Assembly: GCA_018398805.1 (NCBI GenBank)
Contig: JAGFBZ010002033.1
Coordinates: forward strand, 1,449,501-1,513,500
Length of the DNA stretch: 64,000 bases
Source: Hirundichthys speculiger
Taxonomy: Eukaryota > Chordata > Actinopteri > Beloniformes > Exocoetidae
Direction of reading: 5' to 3'
Positions 14,901-25,866 of the stretch are shown here, piece by piece. The position numbers and the translations under genes were made by a program. Position 1 is the stretch's first letter. Each line of letters begins with the position of its first letter. The notes beneath the pieces were generated by a model. It was given only the letters and a program-made list of their open reading frames with translations. It ran no database searches and was not told where the DNA came from.

Positions 14901-16092
14901 TGTCACTTTAAATTTTAAGTCTCACATTATCTGAGTTTGCAATGAGAGTATTATACTATATGGTAAATGTGATAAAATTGTTGCTGAGGTATCACCAAAC
15001 AGGGTGATATAGGGTAATCAAACTCTAACATCATATTGACAGTAAAACTCACTCTCACAGTGGATGAGAAAAATGTGGGTGTGTTGGTAGTTTCCATCTC
15101 AGTGCACAGAGTTTTTGTCTACTTATCACTTCACTCAAAGTCAGATACTGCCCAACACGAGAAAACTGAATTAAACAGTTTCCTGGTGTGTGATTCGCAA
15201 CATTTGATTTACCATCCAATACGCCGCAGTGCTCACTCTGCTCATAAATACAACCCAGGCAGCCCGAGACATCTGACACCCACAAATGGATCCACACACC
15301 ATCATCAAGATATGTATGAAAATGTCAGGGGAGTCCTGGCTTGAAAATGCCAGTCAAGTGACAGATGTCTCAATTAAAATGACACATGGGAAGAAATATG
15401 ATCTTAGTTTGAAGTTAATTAAGACATTCTCAATTAATGATCCTTAGCTCATTTGTGTAATCTAAATGAAATCAGATTTAAATAGACAACGGGGCAAATT
15501 AATTTATTTCCCCATTACAAATGATTTTTTTTCCCCAGACTTTACATTGTATAGCAGACTATGTAATGTGATAAAGGCATTACTGTGGAATATAAATGCA
15601 GCTTTTATTTTCACAATTGAGAATAACTGATTGATTTCAAATAATTATCATTCAACACTGATGGAAATGAGGATTTCTTTAAAAACGAAAAACTAACAAT
15701 CTCTGATTAAAATATTTTTAAGTAATCATTTTTTGCAGGGTCACTAAACTGCAATTACATTATCCCCATTGTGACTTTTTAAAAGTTTTATTTTGTCAAG
15801 ATAACAATCCCAAACCAGAACAGCTGATACATGAGCCACTGTAATCTGTGTTTTTGGGATAACATACAGTGTTTGACAACAGAATAGATGGACAAAAGGC
15901 CCACATCTCACATCCTTTAATGTAAATTTGAAGCTTTCTTAAAACACATGCAGGACGTCCTCAGATTTTCAACAAAATCCAAACTTTATGCTAAAATGGA
16001 GCAGTTGTCAGAGCCAAACCCACCTTGATGCGCAGGGATTGATGGATATCAGAAGCTAGCTGTCCTTTCCACCACTGCAGCTCCCTCTCCAT
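1998..16092 (-). CDS. ccnjl: Cyclin J-like protein (CCNJL orthologue), 5 coding exons
   Basis: Coding exons on the minus strand are 16024-16092, 12279-12489, 3421-3720, 3125-3284 and 1998-2514. All have GT-AG borders, and together they give 1257 nt, or 418 residues, with no frame break. The cyclin box spans exons 2-4: RRYFADLLA and [12 protein letters not shown] in exon 2, [17 protein letters not shown] and [14 protein letters not shown] in exon 3, and [15 protein letters not shown] in exon 4. The last exon is a Ser/Pro/Gln-rich tail ending in GCFDR. CCNJ and CCNJL are close paralogues. The ending CFDR, the GEPRHCL motif and the neighbours c1qtnf2 and slu7 (as at human 5q33) favour CCNJL. The chosen ATG has A at -3 and G at +4; an in-frame ATG nine bases upstream (16101) has a weaker context. 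Cyclin J-type proteins are predicted nuclear cyclin-fold proteins, and the CDK partner cannot be read from sequence. Confidence 0.92.
9322..9429. repeat. Compound (TG)n/(TA)n microsatellite
   Basis: A short TA run is followed by about nine TG units, a long TA run to about 9408, and then a CA-rich tail. It lies inside the large ccnjl intron. Open frames reading through it translate only to Tyr-Ile repeats and are not genes. Confidence 0.95.
10347..11665 (+). mobile_element. Degenerate Tc1-like DNA transposon
   Basis: The ends form an imperfect inverted repeat: ACAACTCCAATTCC at the left, and the complement of GGAACTGGGGTTGT at the right, where TA follows. In between is a shortened transposase-like sequence that I recognise from a common fish Tc1 family. 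Landmarks are the stretch resembling an HTH-coding region near 10.68-10.85 kb, AACCACATACGACATC near 11.24 kb, and the 'CCAACAGAAAACATTTGG' segment near 11.32 kb. The middle of the transposase, including one catalytic Asp region, is missing, and stops and frame breaks occur throughout. It is non-functional and sits in the large ccnjl intron. Confidence 0.82.
11945..11984. repeat. Poly-A tract
   Basis: An uninterrupted run of about 38 A residues in the ccnjl intron. No retrotransposon body is recognisable beside it. Confidence 0.9.
12490..16023 (-). other. First coding-region intron of ccnjl
   Basis: A 3.5-kb intron between the exon with the start codon and the first cyclin-box exon, bounded by GTGGGT (donor) and an AG acceptor at 12490-12491. 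No exon or RNA gene is recognisable. The stretch 13.64-14.06 kb is less AT-rich than its surroundings and could contain a regulatory element, but nothing specific identifies one. Confidence 0.6.
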
Positions 16093-16101
16093 CTTTCCCA
16101 T

Positions 16102-17180
16102 TCAGAGAAGACTTCTTGAATCAAATGTTACCTGCTGAGACAGGTGTGTCGAAAACGAAACAATCTTCAGATACATCAAAGAGCAGCGTACTTCTCTAAC
16201 TGTGGTGATAACATCCATTTTTATGCTTTCCAGACATATTTACTGACTAAACGTCCGAGAGAGGGAAGGGGGAGACTTATTTCTATAAATATTCTACTTA
16301 TAATATTCTCTAAGGATGTGTTCAACGCGACTTTCGTGGAACAAAGCGTGGCGGCTTTATAAATGAATAGTCTTTTAAAAATTCTAGCCGTTTTGACAAA
16401 GTTCCTGCTTCATCTAACAGCAGCGGTCCCTTTGCCGACACAGGCCATTTTCTTTGCTGGGGAATTTAAATGGCTCGGTTAAATGCCCACTCTCCCACGC
16501 CGTATAGATCCAATCATCCTCGCAACCTTTCACAAATCTCACTTTTGACACGGTTTTTTCAATCAAACGAAATATTACTAAAAATCCCACATTTAGGTCA
16601 TCACTGAAAACGTGTTTCGACACCACGGAACAACGGTCAAACAGTGAGGCGAGACAAGTTGAGTGCCCACCGAGCTCAGAAATACTAGCCTCGTTTAAAA
16701 ACAAAAATACTACAGTGTTGTAAAACCCGCCTCTTCATCACAAACTCGACTCATTCTTCTCGTAAAACAGCAGCTTGGTGAACTTTTCATCTCGGCGCTT
16801 ATTACATGTGCCACTCACCGCTCCGACGGGAATGCCCCCCAGACCCCTTTGTCTCAGTCCGACATCCTGAATGAGAGAACTCCTCTTCGGCTCAACTTTC
16901 GGAGAGACCTCTTTTACACGCTCACAATACAAACTCGAAATTCGCAGCCAGGATGATCCATACAGCCGCTAACGACAAAATCCCGCCGACAAGCCTTCGG
17001 CTGCGCTGTTTTCACCAAACTCTTCACACTTTTTACGAGAATCTGCCCAGCCGTTTTCTCTCCGGTGGCTTCGCAGCAACAAAGTACCCTCTCCGGCAGC
17101 ACCAGCTGCTGCTGCTGAGCTGCGAGGCTCGTGCGCGAGACCTCAAAGTCCCTCCTCCAGACTGGGAATTGTAGTTTTTT
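16102..17180 (-). promoter_or_regulatory. ccnjl: 5' region and CpG-rich promoter of ccnjl
   Basis: Upstream of the ccnjl start the sequence becomes rich in CpG, especially 16.4-17.15 kb, in contrast to the AT-rich flanks. At 17162-17175 the minus strand reads ACTACAATTCCCAG. This matches the ACTAYRnnnCCCR promoter motif (ZNF143/THAP11-type) that usually sits close to vertebrate transcription starts. I infer transcription starting near 17.0-17.15 kb with a mostly non-coding first segment. The exact start site and any 5'-UTR intron cannot be read. Confidence 0.6.
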
Positions 17181-17425
17181 ACTGGGTAAGAGTAACTACA
17201 AATCACCAAATACCAACGGTTTGTTCAACATTTTTATCCACTATTCTTTATTATATGGGAAAATGTTTATTACTTCAAAGACAAAAGTTTACACGCATTT
17301 CATGTTCTGTCAGGAGGAATGAACCACAATTCCAGCAAACTATTATGAGAACCTTGTGGAAGGTTACCCAAAACCTTTGACCAAGTCATACAGTTTAAAG
17401 GCAACGCTACCAAATACGAAACAAA

Positions 17426-17714
17426 CAGGGCTTGACGCTAACTTTTTTGCTCACCAGCCACTGTGGCTAGTGTTTTTCCTCAGTCATTAGCCATTTAGTC
17501 TTTATGCTAGCCACAGTTTTGCTGTCAGTTTTTTTCTTCTTCACAATATTCTTGCATTTACATTTTAAATACAAACAATTGGTACAACTATTGTGATGTG
17601 TCATATCAAAGAATAAGTTACCAGCCAAAGTTGCTTGTGAGACAGAAATTGTTACTAGCCACAGCCAAATTTTACCAGCATTTGGCCGGTTGGCCGTGTC
17701 AGTGTCAAGCCCTG
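17426..17714. mobile_element. hAT-type non-autonomous element (MITE) with perfect 8-bp TSD
   Basis: This 289-bp element starts CAGGGCTTGAC and ends with the exact reverse complement, GTCAAGCCCTG. It is flanked on both sides by the identical octamer GAAACAAA (17418-17425 and 17715-17722). An 8-bp target duplication with CAGGG-type ends is the hAT superfamily signature. No transposase is encoded; mobilisation in trans is inferred. Confidence 0.9.
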
Positions 17715-17722
17715 GAAACAAA

Positions 17723-19297
17723 TGTATGCAAACTTCTGATTTTGAAGAAAGTAATACATTCACGAGAAAAATTGACTGTCTCATTATTATGGTATTTGCC
17801 AAATTTTAAAAAGGTTGGTTATCCTAACTTTATCCTAACTGATTTAAAACAGGAAAGGTTTTGTCTGATTTACAGAATTTTACTTTCGTAATGCATCATG
17901 GTGAAATGGCTTGAAATAATTTTGGTTATTTAAATTTAAATCTGAAGTGTTTTTTCTGAGCTAAAAAAAAACATTACATGTTGCTCAGGTTTATTACATT
18001 TTTTTTTTCCTAAGGGATCAAAGGATTGGTGAAAACATTGTCTTATTTTGGGTGTTTCAGTAACTCACAGGTTATCGGAGATATTTTCTTGAAACTTCAC
18101 TACTGATTTAAGTACTGACAAGCTAATTCAAGGCATAGTGGGCATTTCTGTATAAAGTTATTTGAATCCTTCTACACATCCATATTTCAGAAACAATATA
18201 CTTTTTCATTGCAACATTTATTTCAAAGTCAAAATAACTTTTCAGACTTTACGTTCAAAGTGGATAACTCATAAAATGTCCACCTCCTGATAACAACTTT
18301 AAAATGCCTCTAGGTCATATGTTTAGTACAAATTTAAATACAGAACTTAAACTAAGCATTATACTAAGTAAATGTTCTCTTCTCAAGGAAAATACTTAAC
18401 ATGCCTTCCACCACTGCAATCAGATTACTTGGGCCAGTGTTTAATGTATGTGAGGAGAAAATGAGGACAATAAAAAGGTTAATTTAAATAAGCATGAAAA
18501 TGGTGTAGTTAGTGTGCCTGTTTGTCTCATCTCCTTTTTCTTTTATTTTCAAAGCTTTACTGAGCGTTATCTCTTTATTTTCATTCCTTGTGCGCCCCCT
18601 AGTGTCCAAATGTGTTAAACAACTGTAATTCACAGCTGCCCCAGGATTATGGAGCTTTGACGTGGTAGAGTTTCAGGCTGGTCTGCAGACCAGTCAAGGG
18701 CCAGTTTTGTCATCTGGATCTGGTCCTTGCCCGAGTCCCCATGCTTCGTCTTTGTTGTCAAAGTTCTTTTCTCAAAAACCTTCATAGTGTTTAACATTTT
18801 CTTTAAAGTTGACATGCAGCAGCAAAAGGAGTACTGTATTTTGAACATCAACACATAGAGCCTCTGTTCTTCAGCACAGAGTCCAAAAGCTTGAGTTATT
18901 CTGAAGAACAACTGATTTTTCTGATCTATATATCACATTATATACCTGTCTATTATGGGATTTGTCAATTTAGGGGCATGTTTTATATTACCCCTTTTTC
19001 TCTTTTTTAGGTGCCCTTCAGACAATTCTATTGGTGTCTGTGAGAAACTTTGGCCTGTGAGATTAACAAAGACAGTGAGAGGCATTGAGCCTGAGAGACA
19101 GAAAGAGGCCTGCTCTGGCCTGAAATAAACCCTGCACATCTCATCCTCAAGGCCACCACAGATGTAGGCTCATAACAAGTTCATCACCGCTTACTACACT
19201 CTATTTAGAACATAAAACAAGAAAAAATAAAAGAGTGAAAAAACAGACACTACATCTTACATTTTGATATGGAACAAAGTAAGTCAAACAAACAATA
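17723..19297. other. Spacer without recognisable genes
   Basis: AT-rich intergenic DNA between the ccnjl promoter and the c1qtnf2 3' side. I see no exon, RNA gene or clear repeat. The longest open frame (18630-18911, minus) has no recognisable motif. Confidence 0.5.
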
Positions 19298-20164
19298 TAC
19301 ATCTACTCACAAAAAGTTAGGGATATTTGACTTTCAGGTGGAATCTATGGAAAATGTAAAAAGTTCATGCTACAGTGATATTATAGCATTAAAGTTGCGG
19401 CATTTAAGTAAAAGCATCCATCCATCCATCCATTCATAATCCATACCCATTTAGTCCTTTACAGGGTCACAGGGATCTGCTGGAGCCTATCCCAACTCTC
19501 TTGGGGCGAAGGCATTGGTACAACCTGGACAGGTCGCCAGTCCATCACAGTAGGTAGAAGCATCCAATGGTAATTTGTTCATCGCAAACAATGTTTTTGA
19601 ATCAAAAGCTAACAACAGTGGTGGGTATACCACAGCAAAAAAATGTCTACAGGCCACTGTAGAAGCAGTCATCATCATGGGATGTGGCCAAAGGAACATC
19701 CACCTTTATGCATTTCTGTGACTCTTCAAGTCTGTCTGTGTCTCTTTTGCAACCTGCAGATGACGTTCTGTGACAATCTAAGTTCAGTGGCAACGTCCCT
19801 CTGAAAACATCTCGTTTGAAGCCACTTTTAAAGTGGCCAGGTACTTTTGATCGATTTGTTAGGTGTCCGTCTTGGTCTCATGATGTCAAAATGTTGAAAT
19901 ACAAATTGTCATTGAACTAGAACATTCTGAGGTCGACTCTTGGATCAGACATATGTTGTAATTTTTGCTAATAATCACCTTGTTATTACAAAATATAATA
20001 ATAATGTTATGCAATAAGTGCTGAAACACTGAACTTTTGGACATGTGTATTCAAAAGTTTAGAGAACGTCAAATTAAGTTCACCTGTAAAGGTTGTATTG
20101 CATTTTCGGTGCATTCTGAAATTTCATCCAAAAGCCAAATATCCCTAACTTTTTGTGAGTAGTG
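19298..20164. mobile_element. Tc1/mariner-like element with ACTCACAAAAAGTTAGGG ends
   Basis: The left end reads TACTCACAAAAAGTTAGGGA and the right end carries its reverse complement, followed by GTA, so the termini form an inverted repeat of about 30 bp near TA dinucleotides. This end sequence belongs to a family I have seen in several fish genomes. The interior keeps only short, frame-broken traces, and a second repeat is inserted at about 19.41-19.55 kb. No open transposase remains. Confidence 0.75.
19412..19560. repeat. Nested (ATCC)n-headed dispersed repeat
   Basis: The sequence begins with CATC/ATCC units and continues 'CCTTTACAGGGTCACAGGG ... GACAGGTCGCCAGTCCATC'. It shares this segment with the longer copy at 58978-59336. 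It interrupts the surrounding Tc1-like element: 'AGTAAAAGCATCCA' precedes it and 'GGTAGAAGCATCCA' follows it, which is a near-identical target duplication. It is therefore the younger insertion. Confidence 0.75.
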
Positions 20165-20182
20165 TATTTCAGGATCATATTG

Positions 20183-23100
20183 TTAACTGTCAGTCTTAGT
20201 GTTTGCTTTTCTATCTGACTCTTCAAGAAACTCCTGATCAGCATAAATAAGAAAGCCGGTGAAGGTGCTGTCTGTCCAAAAAGGGTCAAAGAAGAGTCCA
20301 TTCTGCTCAGAGTAAAAGATTTGCAGCCAGACCTGATCTGACTCCTTCAGCTGGAGAACGGTAGAACCGGAAGCCACATCATTGTTTCCTGTATTGGCAT
20401 CAAATGTCTTGATCTTGTATTGTCCATTGTGCACCAACCCGATAGCGAGGTGCTTATTGGCCAGTGTGATATCATAGCTGAAGTAATAAACCCCAGGGAT
20501 TGCACAGACAAACTTCCCACTGCTGGCATTGTAGTGATTCCCCTCATTCAGCAGAATCCGACTGAAGCGGATGGGCATGCGCTCTTTAGGATAACTCTTT
20601 GTCACGGCCACAGAGAAGGCCGATCGGGCTGTGCTACCACAGTTACAGCCACCAGGGGCTCCTTGCTGGCCTGTGTCACCAAGCTCTCCTTTTTGTCCCT
20701 TTTTTCCAGGCACACCTGGTGGTCCACGTTGCCCCTTAAGCCCTCGAGGTCCAGCTTTGCCTATAACACCTTCACGGCCTTTTATACCTGGCTTGCCTGG
20801 GCTCCCAGTTCTTCCAGCATCACCTGATAAACAGGCACAACATGACAACAGGAAGACAATATATTATGCAAGTAGAACAGTCTAAATAGACTTCATGAAA
20901 ACTTGTACGCAAAAGTTTATCAATCAATCAATCAACCTTTATTTATATACCACTTTACAACAACCAGAGCCAAACCAAAGTGCTTTCCATGGTGCAATAT
21001 ACAAACAAATAATTTAAAAACAAATGAATAAGACATTTAACATTAAATCATAGAAGTAGCTAAACCAAAAAGCACTTAAAATGTATGTCACAGAGCTCTT
21101 AGGTACCAAAGGCCAGTCTGAAAACGGTGTGTTTTTAATTTAGATTTAAACAGAGGCAAATCTGTGACGACTCGTAGGTCCATAGGCAGAGTGTAAAAGA
21201 GTCCAGGACCAGCTACTGCAAAAGAATGATCACCCCACTGTTGGCACTGAGAAATTGGAACCTCGAGCAGATGTTGATCAGCAGACCGCAGAGCCCTGCT
21301 GGGTCGATAAATGTTTAAAATGTTGCATAAATATCATCAAATCAACTCTAAAAATAACTGGAGGCCAGTGAAGGGAGTATAAAACAGGAATGATGTCGCT
21401 CTGTTGTTGGATGTTGGGCAACATCCGAGCACGCATTTTGTACCAGCTGGAGGCGCTTATGGTTGTCAACATACAGTGCGAATACAATAATCAAGGTGAG
21501 CGCTGATAAAGCATGCATTCAAGATCTTTATGATTTAGGAATGGCTTCACTTTGGTCAGATTACAGAGCTGAAAAAAAACTCGCTTTGACAACAGAGTCA
21601 CTGTCTGCCAAAACTTGAAGCAACTGTTGAACTTGACTCCCAAGTTAGTCACCACAGGTTTACAAGAGGGGAGAGAGAGCACCGAGGCTAGGAACAACGT
21701 CAGTGAGTAGTTTAGAGCCAACATAATGCACTCAGTTTTGCTCACATTTAAATGTAGAAAATTCTAAGAACCACTGCTTATTGTCCATCAAATACTTCTG
21801 TAAAGAGTTCAATGCATTGGGATTGGGAATACAGGCATCTGCATAAAAATGAAGGAAAAGATCATTTCTGTCAATGACATAACCTATTGGCAACGAATAC
21901 AATAAAAACAGAACTGGTCCCAAAATGGATCCTTGTGGGACCCCAGAAGTCTGTGGCGCAGTGGAGGAAGAGAGGTCATTGACTGCAAAAGTCCCATCAG
22001 ACAAATATGACTCAAACCACTGGAGGACAGTGGCACAGAGGCTGACCAACTGAGATAAACGTGTGATGAGGATAAAATGGGCCACAATATCAAGCGGTGC
22101 TGTGAGGTCCAGCTTTACCTGCAGCACAGGTTTCTTGGAATCAAGAGATAAAGGAATACAGGCCCCTAGTGGATTTTGTTGATTTATTTTTAAGCAAAGA
22201 ACAAAGTGTGGGGACCTTTCCACTTGGTAAAACTTAATTAACTTAACTTCCAGTGTTCAAACTGAGGCTAAGTAAATAAATGCTAATAAAACGTCTGACT
22301 CTTTAAACTTGTGGTAACACCCAACAACCACAGGCTTCTCGACACAGCTCACTGAAGATGTGAAAATGAATAAAGCTGTTAAAGGATATCAAAGCACTCC
22401 CAGTGTACATAATCTACCATCTGCAGGGTTGTAAAGAAATGCCCAAAAGTATGAACGAGGAAGGAAAGAAAAAAAAATGTATCAAAGTGCAGCATATGAT
22501 GAAAAGAACAGCAAACTAACTAGTGAGCATGCAGGGGAGATAGTGTGCTTTTGAGTTGATGTAGAGCAGAGACTGCACAGATAGTAAGGAGAAGAAATTC
22601 CACTAAATGTCAGTTAATCCTGTGTATGTCTTGCAGTTAAGCAGGAAACTAAAACTAAGCTCTTGCTAAAATGGGACAACAGTGTCCTAGATGTTATACT
22701 ATAAATTAGTATAACCACGTTTCATAAAAAAAAAAAATCAGCCTTTGGAAGAGACTCAGTTTCTCCTCAAAGAAGATTACAAAGTACTGACTTTTTTCTT
22801 TTTTTTCTTTTTTTTTTTTTTTGAATATGCAAATATTACAGTGTCTCCATCATACCATAAAAACTTTGCAGGAAAACCATAGCAACATGACAGAGCCTAA
22901 ATTCTGACCTCCTAAACTCCCCAGATCCCAATGTGATCAAGCATCCACCAGATAAATTGGAACAAAACAAATTCATGGAGGCCCAACATCCACATGTCAT
23001 GGCACAAAAAGGGCCAACTTCTGCTGTCCCACAAACACTTTGCCTGTTCCTTTACAATTGCCTTATTACTTGTGACACAGATTAAACAAGGTGCTGAAAG

Positions 23101-24528
23101 CATTCCCCTGAGATCTTGGTCCATTAATACAAGAAACACAATCGTATCCAGGGCCGTCGCAAGGGGGGGGTGGCGAAGGGGGCGGTCGCCCAGGGCCCCG
23201 CGCTGTGACGTACCTATGACGGGCCTCACACTTGACCAATAGGTCAATAGGTTATCCTGAAAAGGGCCTCGCATCTCAAGTCTGCCCCCGGCCCCGCCCC
23301 CCCTTGCGATGGCCCTGATCGTATCACATTTGTTTCTGGAGTTATTGGCAGCAATTCCATGAAGAGTGTATTGTGATCTTAGTGGAGGATATGGACAGCA
23401 ACAATACTCAGGTAGGGTGTAGAGTTTAAGCTATCCTCAAACAGTACTAAAGGACCTGAAGTGTGTCATGAAAATATCTCCACACCATTACACTACCACC
23501 ATCACCACCAGAAGCAGCCTGAACCGCTAATACAACGCATGACAGATCAGTGCTCTCATGTGGTTTATGTCAAATCCTGACCTTGTATCCAAACAACAGA
23601 GCAGAAATAGAGACCAGGCAACTTTTTTTTTCTTAAATCTTCTTTTGTCCAATTTTGGTGAGCCCATGTCAGCTGCAACCTCAGCTCAAGGTTTAATGTG
23701 TTGTGTATTCAGAGATTTTCTAGAACATGCTCTTTAAAGACTATAGATGGTTGCACATGAAAATTCCAGCTGATGAGCAGTTTCTGACTCAGACGAGGCC
23801 TCCAGGCACCAAACAACCATGGCACATTCAGTCACTTTCCTCCTGTTCAGTTCAGTATGAACTTTATTAGGTCCTATGGTCAGCCTTTACATGCCAACAT
23901 TTATAATTATTTTTAAGATAGCCCTGCATAACCCCAAGCAGATCAATCAAACTACAACATAAGAGTCAGAGTAAATACCTCCATCTCCCTTTTGACCCTT
24001 CTCTCCATCTTTTCCATCTGGACCATCCAACCCTGGAGGCCCCATGGGGCCCATAGTCCCTGGCTGTCCAGGGGCTCCCGGGTTCCCAGCAGGGCCCCGC
24101 TGGCCCTGGCAGACTGCAGACCAGCTGATTCGATTGAACGGAAAAATTATGAGCTTTCTTGGATGAGTTTGTTGGCTGGGAGACAACAGTGGACAGCACA
24201 CACATCATCACACACATGTGGAGCATGTTGGGCACTGAAAGGCACAAGAAGACAAAGGAACAAAAACATTTAAAGAACATTAAATAAGATTAGTGACAGT
24301 GTACCTACATGCATGCATCCACAGCTGAAATAAGATGAAAAACATCTCAGCTGTGGGCGTACAGTTCATAATTCAACTAAGTACTTCAAGAGATGAGCGC
24401 TTCTTGAGAAATAACACATTTATCATATAACAGTAAAATAAAGGCTAAGTAAAGGCTACAAATGGAGTGAATAAGCTGTTTTGACAAAGAAAGAACTCAC
24501 CAGTTGATAAACCTTTCCCCCTGGCCAT
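20183..24528 (-). CDS. c1qtnf2: Complement C1q/TNF-related protein 2-like (CTRP2), 3 coding exons
   Basis: Exons are 24501-24528, 23979-24234 and 20183-20823 (minus strand, GT-AG). The product has a short N-terminus with a hydrophobic secretory segment ([12 protein letters not shown]), an Asn-rich linker, QLVCSLPGP, and then a Gly-X-Y collagen stalk that runs uninterrupted across the exon 2/3 junction. A Cys pair (CNCG) leads into a C-terminal C1q domain with [18 protein letters not shown] and [17 protein letters not shown]. CTRPs are secreted trimers that assemble through the stalk and signal in metabolism. TGFLIYADQ near the end and the position between ccnjl and slu7 fit C1QTNF2 better than its paralogue C1QTNF7. 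One extra base around 24095-24100 breaks frame between PGP and RGPAGNPG; the three exons sum to 3n+1. The gene may be intact in reality if this is an assembly error. An in-frame ATG at 24226 in exon 2 is an alternative start. Confidence 0.87.
20925..22190 (-). mobile_element. L2/Rex1-like LINE fragment in c1qtnf2 intron
   Basis: On the minus strand, 21884-22180 encodes reverse transcriptase blocks with [36 protein letters not shown] and FYADA. The last corresponds to the catalytic YADD motif with its second Asp lost. A non-coding segment starting with ATCA/AATC units and 'CTTTATTTATATACCACTTT' (20.92-21.0 kb) looks like the 3' end. The copy is 5'-truncated and frame-broken. It lies in the 3.2-kb intron between the collagen-stalk exons. 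Confidence 0.8.
23149..23317. mobile_element. GC-rich hAT-type MITE with perfect 8-bp TSD
   Basis: A 169-bp element with 21-bp inverted termini and one mismatch (CAGGGCCGTCGCAAG at the left, CAGGGCCATCGCAAG read inward from the right). It is flanked by the exact octamer ATCGTATC at 23141-23148 and 23318-23325. It is strikingly GC-rich inside an AT-rich intron. There is no coding capacity. The perfect duplication suggests a fairly recent insertion. Confidence 0.93.
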
Positions 24529-25866
24529 TTTTCAGCTCTGTCCGAGTTCTTTCTCTGCTTAAAGGTGCACAAAGTGTCCTACATGATTTTCAAGTGAATC
24601 CTCGAAATTATATTCAAGACAAGCTCTGCAGAGAAACACTCAGCCCAGAGAATCACAGCATGTAACATCCGCCCTGTTTATGCAACTCTTGAGCCAAAAA
24701 ATATTTTCACCATGATGTCATCAAATTCAAGTCAGCAGAAAAGTGTTGCACAGTTGAAACGGGCACACATGTGCACATTGTGTGAGAAATTAAGATATTA
24801 TAGAAAAAAATGTTTTAAAAAGTATTTCTAATAAAGGAAAGCAACTTCTTTCAGCTTTTCTTTTTTACGAATCGCCACAAAGTCCTTTTTTGAAGCAACA
24901 AGCACAAAATACCAAAACAATGTGATCTACGGGACAAAATATTATCACAAATGTCATGGAGAAAAAAGGGGTCAACAAATATTCCTGTGGGATGTGGCAG
25001 TGGCTACGGTTCAACAATTCACCATTATCACCTTTAAACAGATCAGAAGTGTACTACTTGCCTTTTTTATTATTATTAAATTCAGCCAGAATGAAGCTAA
25101 CAGAAATGCTAAAGGTTGTCCCCATTTTTCCACATTCTTTTTTATCTACTGAGGAAGGAAGTGTTTCTTTTTTGTGTCTAACTGTAAATGCACAGTAGGT
25201 GAAGTTTATGCATCCAACCATTCTCTTTTGTGCACCTTTACACGAACAAGGTAACAAAATCTAGTAACAGAAATCTTAAGACCCATCAGCAACACATTTG
25301 AATTTATATATATTAAAGGGTAATAAAACATTTTGTCATGAAAGCACAAGCACAGATTGAAAGGGTTTCAAGTGGAAACACTTTAAAAAAAGAGTGTAAC
25401 AAATGATTAAATAAATATATGAATAAACCAATGGGAAATTTACAGAGAAGCCAGAAAGCTGATTTGTATTAAAAAAAATTAAATTTTTACTGTGAAAATA
25501 ATGTTTTTTTTACACAAACATGTTTTTATTTGGGCAAATGAAGTTTATTGTGAAAATGCAGAAATCAATCTAGGAGACGTAGCAGGACACGTTTTACAAA
25601 TTACCTTAAAGATCTGGAGGTGGGGATGGAGGTTGAAACTGAGAACAAAATAAAACAGAAAAAAAAAAAAAAAAGTCTAGCAGTCTTCTACAAACAAAAG
25701 GTGTACAAATGAATATCTACAAAATCTCCAGCATTTCACACCCAACAGCTGCACTGCTGTAAGATCAAAGCTGAGTTTTGGGTGTTTTTTCTGTTTTCTA
25801 CCAAGCAGCTGCTCTAGTAGAGTCCTTGTGCAGAGTTTCAAGGAATCAGTAATGATAAAGACAAGG
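24529..25866. other. Spacer between c1qtnf2 promoter and slu7 3' end
   Basis: AT-rich DNA with no recognisable exon. The left part must contain the c1qtnf2 5' UTR and promoter (minus strand); no TATA box is obvious. The right part contains the slu7 3' UTR. Confidence 0.5.
25525..25549 (-). terminator. Candidate slu7 poly(A) signals
   Basis: Two minus-strand AATAAA hexamers (25544-25549 and 25525-25530) lie about 320-340 nt beyond the slu7 stop codon. This is a plausible cleavage region; actual use is not shown by sequence. Confidence 0.45.
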
